The notes under the pieces are model-generated. The model worked only from the letters and a program-made list of their open reading frames with translations. It was not told the DNA's origin and did not search any database. Made by a program: the position numbers and the translations under genes. Positions 56,728 to 64,000 of a stretch of DNA of 64,000 bases are shown piece after piece (position 1 is the stretch's first letter; each line of letters opens with the position of its first letter). The stretch covers positions 1 to 64,000 of the forward strand of contig JAJKFJ010022001.1 of assembly GCA_027382625.1 (NCBI GenBank), in the 5' to 3' direction. Source of the stretch: Tetmemena sp. SeJ-2015 (Eukaryota; Ciliophora; Spirotrichea; Sporadotrichida; Oxytrichidae).

Positions 56728-59281
56728 ATGGAGGCAAGAATACCCTCAATTCACACTCCTTATGAGGAATCGGCAGACAAGAAGTACGAGATATTTATGG
56801 ACTGGTGCTTTAAGAATGGAGTTAAGATCCCTAAGCTCGAGTACCCAGCTATGTTTGAGCATGGATTAGTGGGAGTCAGAGCCAATGAAGAGATAGAACA
56901 CAGAGAAGCATTTTTGTATGTGCCTTTCAAGTTGCTGATTACCATGGAGGTTGCCCATAACCACAAACTTGTTGGACCATGTTTTCAGAGAGAATATGCA
57001 GCTGTTTTTAAATTAAATGCCGAAAGTGTTCTTATGCGATTTTATCTTCTGTTCTCGAAAGAGCATGACGATTATGAGCAGTTAACACTTGCAGTATTCA
57101 TGTTATACGAATATCAGAAAGGTTATGGCTCATTCTGGTTTCCCTACCTGAATCTGCTGCCCGACGTCGAGTTCTTCTGCAACTGGTCTTTGTCAGACCT
57201 GGCTGTAATAGATGACTATGATTTAATTGTTTCATTATAATTGACCCAGAGCTGGCATCTGAGACGAAGTCTTATAAGAGAGATGTAGGAGTTAGAGTGG
57301 CGAGAAGTAGAACTCGTGCTATTGTAATACCCTCAGCATTTCTCTCCGTAGCTTGTGGACCGCGCCTTGTTCATGAGAATCTTCGCTCAGGTATGCAGTC
57401 GCTGCTTTGGTTGGGGACTGCCTACCACGGCTATGATTCCCATGGCTGACAATTTTAACCATTCTCACATCACCATCATCAACGAGACTATTTGCAAGCC
57501 ATTGCAGCTGATTGGTGATCAATCTACAAAGTACTTCACCAAGGACAAATTTATGAACAACTACGAGCACATATTCACCACTGAGGAGATTCAAGAGGCA
57601 TCTCACTAACTAGGCAACAGCAGTCTACCATCTTTTAATGTACTCGGCCGCTTTGATAGACAAAGATATCTAGCCAATAAAGAACGACTAAGTGTGCAGA
57701 ACTGGAAGAAGCTTGATTTAGCAGGAGGGGACACAACTGTGGGAACTACCTTACATGGAGGAAGCCTATGAGGAAGACAATGACACAGAGGAAGAAGATG
57801 AGGATGAAGAGGGAGGACACTTTAGTGATGGCGAGGAGAGGAAAGAAGAGCCTGCTTCATCCCAGAAAAGTAACATTAAGAGCCTAGGGTAAAGAATAGG
57901 AGCTGATAAACTTGCTGAAGATCTCATCAATCCTAAAAAGGGTTTTAAGTTCTTCATCGAGCAAGAGCAAATGGTTTAAAAATAGGTGCATCTCTGAATG
58001 AAGTTATAATAATTCATCAGTCTAGAGAAGCGAATTAGAGCGAACTGTTTAATCAGAAGAAAGCAATAGAAGTTTGGCAAGTACGAATATCAGCAGTCTC
58101 AAAGACCAACTTAGCCATATTACATTGGGTGTAGATAGCTCTAACTCTTTAGTACCTCTAAATGAAGTAGACGAAGACATCGATTATAACTACGAAGAGG
58201 AAAATTAAGAATGTAGAGTGATTAAATATCTTATGTGAAATTTCAGCTGGTACGATGACGAAACCATGAGGGACTCCACTTACTTTGTGCTAGTTAACTG
58301 TGAGCGCAAGACTATCAAGAAGGGAGAGCAGGTCTTTTACTGCTATGGCAAGCGCTCTAACGCTTTTCTCTTGCTCAAGTAAGTACTAAAGCCCCTCCTA
58401 TTTTCTCATGGCTTCTCTAAGGATTTCCTTATAGTTACGGGTTCTGTATTCCTGACAACAAGTACGACAGTTTTATCTTCAGAGTGAAGCTGAACGTGAA
58501 CATTACAGCTGAAGAAGACCACAGTGACTACTCTCTTCTCATTCCCGACCCAGCAAACGAGGATGATGTGCTCTGTGCAGAAGAGATAAGACTGAAGTTC
58601 GATTAGTTGAACGAGGTGCTGTTGGGCTATCTGCGCACGATCTTCCGCACTTACTATCAGCACAAGCTCATCTCAGACAACTTCTCTAACTACCACTAGG
58701 TAGCAAAGGAGAGCGGAGTGAGTGGACTGCTTCTCACCAAGCCTAAGAGCATCGAATATGAGATCTTCATCTTCAAGCGCTACCTTGGCTTGATGGAGTT
58801 CCTCAAATACTAGAGAGAGAAGAACTCATCACTTGAACAAGACCTCCTGCTTCTTAGCTAGCCAGAGCTCTCTTACTAATCTACACCATATATTACTTTT
58901 AAGTTATATTCGTGTCAAATGATGATAATCAAAGTTTGGAATTCAATACAGACTGGAAAAGAAGAAGATCATCAGGTCTAACATTGATCTCGCAAACCAC
59001 ATTCTCAAGATCCTTTACGCAGTTAGAGACTCCCTCACATCTCCCACTAAGTCAACTCTCTCTAAAATTCTCTTAATATTACTAACCAATTTAAATATCT
59101 CTCTGGGGAGGAATTTAAAGCACTCTACCTCTCATAAACTGATATGGAAGCTCAGGGAAAATACAAGGAATGGATTCTAACATCTGAATTTGACCTGGAA
59201 GAGTAGTTCTTCTACAAAAGGCTTCAATTAAAAGGCTACTTCAAGGATCTAGCCTCACTGGTAGGCATTACTTCAGAATGA
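56728..59281 (+). CDS. SET-domain methyltransferase, SETD3/Rubisco-LSMT type
   Basis: ATG 56728 (MEARIPSIHTPYEESADKKY) to TGA 59279-59281. The SET domain is split by inserts: the start (VGVRANEEIEHREAFLYVPF; LPDVEFFCNWSL), a middle with FGWGLPTTAMIPMADNFNHS (the NHS cofactor motif) and an end GEQVFYCYGKRSNAFLLLKY-GFC, the catalytic Y-G..SN..LL.YGF block. A Rubisco-LSMT-like substrate-binding domain follows (VLLGYLRTIFRTYYQHKLIS; LLTKPKSIEYEIFIFKRYLG). Such enzymes methylate Lys or His on proteins, e.g. actin His73 by SETD3. An acidic insertion (DNDTEEEDEDEEGGHFSD) lies inside the domain. A GTAAGT intron begins at 58381. Frame changes near 57240, 57770 and 58130 mark unresolved IESs. Confidence 0.88.
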
Positions 59282-59519
59282 AGAATCCACACATTAAGTA
59301 ATGAATAAAGCATTCACAATACTTTATGACTTTTTAAAGTAGGTAATACATAATATTCTATGTTTTATAGCATTTCTTTTAAGTTACGGCTTTAAATGCT
59401 GATATTTAATGTTTGTCTTAGAAAATCCTCATAGATCGAGGGAAATAAAGTAATGATGTATTCTAGTTGCCTATTGGCTTATTAAGTTTAATTATCATGC
59501 ATATTATGATCAATCATTT

Positions 59520-61048
59520 TCATTACAAAACTAAGCTTCCATAGTTGCTCACCCCGCAAACCTCGCGCATGTAAAATTAGAAAGATGCTCTCATCGTATT
59601 TATCTTGCAATGTACATACGCTTGATCTCGTACATCCTAGTCTATTTGTTGAAGTCGCAAATCTATTCTAAGATCCTCTTCACTGGCTCTCTAGGCTATT
59701 TCAAAGCATCCTATGCCAAAATTATTTATCTTTAATTAAAGCTCTTATTAATCCTAGACCTGCTCAATTTGATAGCTGCTTTGATACTTGTAGAGTGTGA
59801 ATATGCTCTCCTTGAGATCGTCTTACTCCATAGCAACTCTACGATCTGCAGGCTCGTGTCTACCTCTTGAGTCTCTGCTTTCATCCAAGTCGAAGTAAGA
59901 ATTCTACAGAATCTTAGAGAGCCAAAAAATGATTAATAGGGGATGAGATTATAAGTAAATCTTTTGAGGCGGCTCGAGCATCTTCTCAACCTTGACTGCT
60001 TCATGAACCTCGTCTGCTAGGAAGACTTTCTACTGTGGCATGAGTTGAAGAGTCTATGTTATTTTGCTCTTGAGCTTTGCCTTGCCGAGTCTTCTCGATC
60101 TCACGTCTTATTAAACTTGCAATTGAAAGAGGAGTAGACTGAAAGAAAGATCCTAAGAATGAAGGTTTATCTTCTAAGAAGGAATCTGTGCTGATTTTAG
60201 TGTTATTCAGTCAAGTCATGGCATTTGAAGGAGAAGAAATTCTCTGACTGTTCAAAGGAACGCTTTTGCCCCACCTACTTTACAGCACGAACGTACATTT
60301 CCGGGGTCGTTCACAAATACAATGTTTAGAAGAAGCATTCTTTGATCTAAGAAAAGGGAAATTAAATTGAATTTTACTTTAGATTGAGCCTTCCTTTTGT
60401 TGGATAATGACTTCCCCTAGTTCCATTTAATTTTCAAATGCGTCTGGGTTCTAATAGATATGACGCATCTAAGTTGGCACCCTGAAGAAGTATATGTCTC
60501 CATCGCGCGGGTATAGTCTTCTTCTATCCCCTCCACCTGCATTCTAAAATAACTGCTTTTAAAACTCTAAGACTATTAATCTTGGAAGGCTTGTTCTAAT
60601 AGTTAGGCTAATTTTGAGAATAACCTTAGCTCTATCCTTGCTTGTTTCTGTCTCTGATCTAGATACTCTGATCATATTGGAATTACGCATTCTGCTACTG
60701 CTGTTGGTGATAGTTATTGCCACCAGGGGTTGCCATGCTAATGACTCGCTGGAAACTTGCACGCTACTCGGGATCGCTATTGTCAAAATTGTGGTACTTG
60801 CTTTACTGATGGCCTGCTATTTCACCTTACTCTATAATATTCACACCCACTCAAACTAATATAGACAAATTAAAAACTATGAGCTTGGATGGCTTGCCCT
60901 CATCAGCTTGAGATTCGTCGACGCCCCCGAACAAAAAGTTGATCTCATCGTCCTCCTCTCCAGCTTTTGAGTTAGAGTTCGCAGCTTATAGGTCCCTGTC
61001 AGATAAGTTGTTGCTCCAGTGTTGTTGTTTTTGCTCGTACTAACTCAT
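59520..61048 (-). CDS. unknown Gln/Asn-rich protein
   Basis: ATG 61048 (MSQYEQKQQHWSNNLSDRDL), acidic EEDDEINFLFGGVDESQADE, then a His/Gln/Asn-rich middle (NNYHQQQQQNAQFQYDQ; YSQNQPNYQNKPSKINSL), a segment QNPDAFENQMELGEVIIQQK and a more ordered C-terminus (DDLKESIFTLYKYQSSYQIE; EEDLRIDLRLQQID) to TGA 59520-59522. Several frame changes (near 60880, 60700, 60430, 60210) indicate inserts. No domain is recognised. Composition suggests a low-complexity regulatory or RNA-associated protein, but that is a guess. Confidence 0.6.
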
Positions 61049-61599
61049 TTTTATATTATAAAACCTCAATCAAATTAATCTCACTATGATTCTTAACTCT
61101 CCTTTACATTTGTATTAAAAATTTCGTTCCTTATGATCATAATTTTCAGAAGAATTTATCTATTATCTTTGGCGAATCGCTGAACAAAACCTAGATAATA
61201 AAATTTAATGCAAACTCTGACTCTTCAACTGGTGAACACTCTTGCTGGCTAACAAGTACTCTTTAATCTGAATGGCAATCAATACAAAATAATTTGAGAT
61301 TAATTTTTAAATATAAATATAAGGGAATGGCAAGATACGCATCAACTATTGCTTACAAATGAGCTCCAAAGATCTACCAAGACTTAAATTAATCAAAAAA
61401 TACAAAATAGTCTATCTTTAAAATACACCTATATAAATATCTACACACTTATAATAATTTTTATATTTATAGTATCACATTACTTTATTTTTATAATTTG
61501 TTATTTGTTTTGAACAAGATTTCATTTATTAAGGGCAGAGATAAAATAATTAAGCAGTTTAATATGTTTAATATAATATATCTGCTTCCAGATTGGCAT
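61049..61599. other. AT-rich intergenic DNA
   Basis: Very AT-rich. No gene is recognised. Confidence 0.5.
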
Positions 61600-61775
61600 A
61601 ATTAATTTAATAACTCCCTCCAAGGACTCTCAGCCTTCTCTCTGCATCTACAACAAAGATCAACCTTTAAATCTGTCCCTGTGCATTCAGAACTCGCTTG
61701 TAACAGAAGAGAGACTCCTTCAGCAGAATTCTCGCTATTTAATTTCGGGGGAGGAAGGTTTGAGATTAATTTAAA
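61600..61775 (+). CDS. probable isolated exon/MDS
   Basis: GC content rises and a frame reads ITPSKDSQPSLCIYNKDQPL and SLVTEERLLQQNSRYLISGE. It may be the first MDS of the gene that becomes clear at 62441. The surrounding DNA is AT-rich spacer. No start is assigned. Confidence 0.4.
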
Positions 61776-62440
61776 ATATTCTTTAACATCCTTAAAATTA
61801 AATTATTAGACAGAGGGTGGACACAGCTAGTTGCAAAGATAAATCAAAGATAACGCGATATCTAAATCTTAATTAAAATAATAATCATGAATTATTTGCA
61901 AATTAATGCTCATGCTTATCATAAAGAATTTTATATTGATGGTGATATCTTGGATATCAAATGCTGAATTGTTAATATCCAAATAATTTAAGAACTTAAG
62001 CACAGGTACTCTTTGTAATCAAACTGGAACTACAATAATTTTATACACACGCTTAAAAAGTCTCTAATTTATTTATTGGAGTGAGGTTTTATAATCAGAT
62101 TCTATTAGATTGTTAACTTAAGTTCTTGTTTGATCCAACAAATTTAATTCGCGTCTACTAAAAAATTCAAAATTTATCATCATTCATTCATTCATTCTAA
62201 GATCGTTTATCAATTTTTTTAAAAATATTCTACTAGAAGAAGAAATCTTGACTAACTTATTGATAAGATTCAATAAATATATTTTTGACATGTATCTTTT
62301 GGAATATATTTTTTTTCCTTTTTTTAGCAATAATCATAATTTAAGTAAAAATAATAAAGCTATTCGTAATTGCATAATCGATTAAGAGTGTGTGTACGCT
62401 ATAATTTCAGCTATGATAAGAAGCAACTAAAATTAATTGC
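61776..62440. other. AT-rich spacer or large IES
   Basis: AT-rich, with an ATTC tandem run near 62182. If the 61.6-kb segment belongs to the 62.4-kb gene, this is an IES or intron. Confidence 0.4.
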
Positions 62441-64000
62441 AGATCCGATGCAATACCAAAAAAGACAAGGCCAACTTCGATGACCGCGCTCCCTACTCCT
62501 TCTCATCTCAAAGCTCCTCCTTCACCAGTTCCCCCATCTTGAAAAAAAGTTGGATTTCATTCTAACTCAAATTTTAAGAATCACTTGAGAACGAGTGACG
62601 CCTCAAAAAGCCGTAGTTCAAATATCTTCGAATGGAGCCAAGAGGACCAGCAGGAGGAGAGAAAGCAAAGTTCAAGTTTTAGTGACTATAACGAGAGAGA
62701 AAAGTTGGATTCCGTGAAGAAACAAATCGCCTCACTACGCAACTCAATAGCAGCCTCAAAAAACAATTCCGATGTCCCCTTAATCTCTAATAGATAATAA
62801 TTTAATCATGTGCTCAAATGAGCTTATATTTCAATTATAGATCTAAACCCATCTAAAAAATTAAGCACCGAAAGGGAAGGAGTTCCGCTTCTAAATCAGG
62901 TATCCTACCTTTCATTTTTAGGTATGAATTTTATACTTTCCAAGCGAATCAGGGCCTTTAAAATGTCTAAGAGGGATAAATAAATTTCTATTCAAAGTTA
63001 TAAATTGCTCTTTTGTATTATAAGGATTGGGGCAAGGGATGAGAAATCAGAGAAAGAGTGATGAAATTTCCGTTCTTTAATAATTAAAGATGGGGGATCA
63101 GTAACCCATTCAGCCACCTCACCAGCAAATTTTACCAAACTCGTAACTTCTCCTCTTAGGATCCGCACTCAGTTAAGCTTAAACCAACCTCCTGAATGGA
63201 GAAATGACTATGCCCCAGGCTCCCCAGCTTATTCTAAAAAGCAAGTTTATTATAAAGGACTTTTAAGTTTAAAGTACTTATTCAGTAATCTCCCTATGTC
63301 CCCTCTATGCCAAACTTATATCTCTAAAGTTTTTTTTTAGCCTCGAGATGACATAGGATCAATTAATCAAAATCAATCTTAAGTTAATAATTCTCACCAA
63401 TCCGCAAATCAAGAAATGATCGCCATTAGAAACGTAAAAAAAAACTATCTCTAATTCATAATGCTCACATTTCTTATGTCTTTTAGAGTAAAAATGAAGT
63501 AGTACCTTTTCGACCTCACATACAATGAACTCTGTGGGAAGCAAGTCAACATGCCTAGCTGTCGCTATCTCACGAACATCGCCGATCAACTAAACATACT
63601 CTACAGCGAGGCAGGAGATCCCAAGACTTTCAAAACACTAGTCACTAGTCAGCTCAATTAATACTCTATTGATTTATTTACATACGCTTTATAGTCAGAT
63701 GCCTACCTTCAGCGAAGAGTAACTTGACATGATCAATATAGTATGCTAGTCTCTATTTTCTCTATTATGTTTAATGATGCTTGAGGTAAGTTGAATACAA
63801 CCACTTTATAAAGGAAGAGAGAGTTATAATATGAACTCACTACATCTTCCTATGAGTGAGGAGAATATTTCGAGGTCTATCCTCGCAGGACCTAGGGCCA
63901 GGATGGGTTTTATTTATTAGAAGATATTTTTTCCTAGGAAACTAGCTCTCACTTTAAATTGCAACTATTTCTAGAATCGCCTCTTTGATTCTCCAGAAAT
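62441..64000 (+). CDS. unknown protein, cut by window end
   Basis: A splice-acceptor-like TTGCAG (62435-62440) precedes NTKKDKANFDDRAPYSFSSQ, Ser-rich text, then ASKSRSSNIFEWSQEDQQEE and EREKLDSVKKQIASLRNSIA (coiled coil). Further segments: SPANFTKLVTSPLRIRTQLS, PEWRNDYAPGSPAYSKKQ, then QYLFDLTYNELCGKQVNMPS and YLTNIADQLNILYSEAGDPK. A GTAAAA...TTTTAG intron fits at about 63437-63486 and GTAAGT at 63788. A frame slip in the A7 run near 62550 must be corrected. The gene continues past 64000. No domain is recognised; the later helical part may be a tubulin- or axoneme-associated domain, but I have no motif to prove it. Confidence 0.55.

Noticed and set aside
1..64000. Annotation with the standard genetic code
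   Set aside because: It chops every gene into short pieces at TAA/TAG. Reading these as Gln gives long frames with conserved motifs (SecA, EF-Tu, kinase, COX17), all ending at TGA.
1..64000. CRISPR array or bacterial operons
   Set aside because: No regularly spaced repeats; introns, pointers and ciliate code show a eukaryotic germline.
1..64000. Telomere-bearing elements with C4A4/G4T4 ends
   Set aside because: I searched by eye for CCCCAAAACCCC-type ends and found none.

Overview
The window looks like germline (micronuclear) DNA of a spirotrich, probably hypotrich, ciliate of the Oxytricha/Stylonychia type. Genes read through only if TAA and TAG mean glutamine and TGA is the sole stop. The DNA is AT-rich with short GT-AG introns. 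Coding regions are also cut by AT-rich inserts, 7 to 294 bp, flanked by short direct repeats; removing the insert plus one repeat restores frame and known protein motifs. These are internal eliminated sequences (IESs) with pointers between macronuclear-destined segments (MDSs). I resolved 37 by eye. Three loci are also scrambled, with an inverted segment whose end shares a pointer with the main body.

Layout. 0.3-1.0 kb: unknown gene (+). 1.1-4.4: SecA-like ATPase with an AT-hook-like tail (-). 4.5-5.2: repeats. 5.7-6.1: decayed reverse transcriptase (-). 6.7-8.3: EF-hand protein (-). 8.8-15.0: two scrambled EF-Tu paralogs and a third decayed copy. 15.1-19.2: large unknown protein (-). 19.2-19.7: GC-rich island. 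19.7-20.5: small acidic protein (-). 20.7-21.5: terminal-inverted-repeat element. 21.7-22.1: kinase C-lobe segment (-), the missing half of the kinase at 46.3-49.1. 23.1-25.3: FHA protein (+). 25.4-27.8: coiled-coil protein (-). 28.0-28.6: Cys-rich membrane protein (+). 28.9-30.3: RINGv-FHA protein (-). 30.8-35.6: large basic protein (+). 35.8-37.0: adenylate-kinase-like protein (-). 37.2-45.8: cyclic-nucleotide-gated K+ channel with a long tail (-). 46.3-49.1: kinase (+). 49.2-49.5: COX17 (-). 49.7-52.2: Cdh1/Fizzy-related (+), missing its last blades. 52.5-53.8: DPH7-like WD protein (+). 53.9-56.4: acidic Q/S-rich protein (+). 56.7-59.3: SET-domain methyltransferase (+). 59.5-61.0: unknown (-). 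61.6-64.0: unknown (+), cut by the window end.

There is no operon-like logic: neighbours are unrelated, as expected where each germline locus is processed into its own small somatic chromosome. The strongest finds are the kinase split over 27 kb and rejoined by a 14-bp inverted pointer; the duplicated EF-Tu genes that both keep an inverted last segment and both replace the catalytic histidine with lysine; and the very short candidate IESs. Several single-base frame slips in homopolymers remain and may be sequencing errors. All family calls rest on motif recognition by eye; no database search was run.
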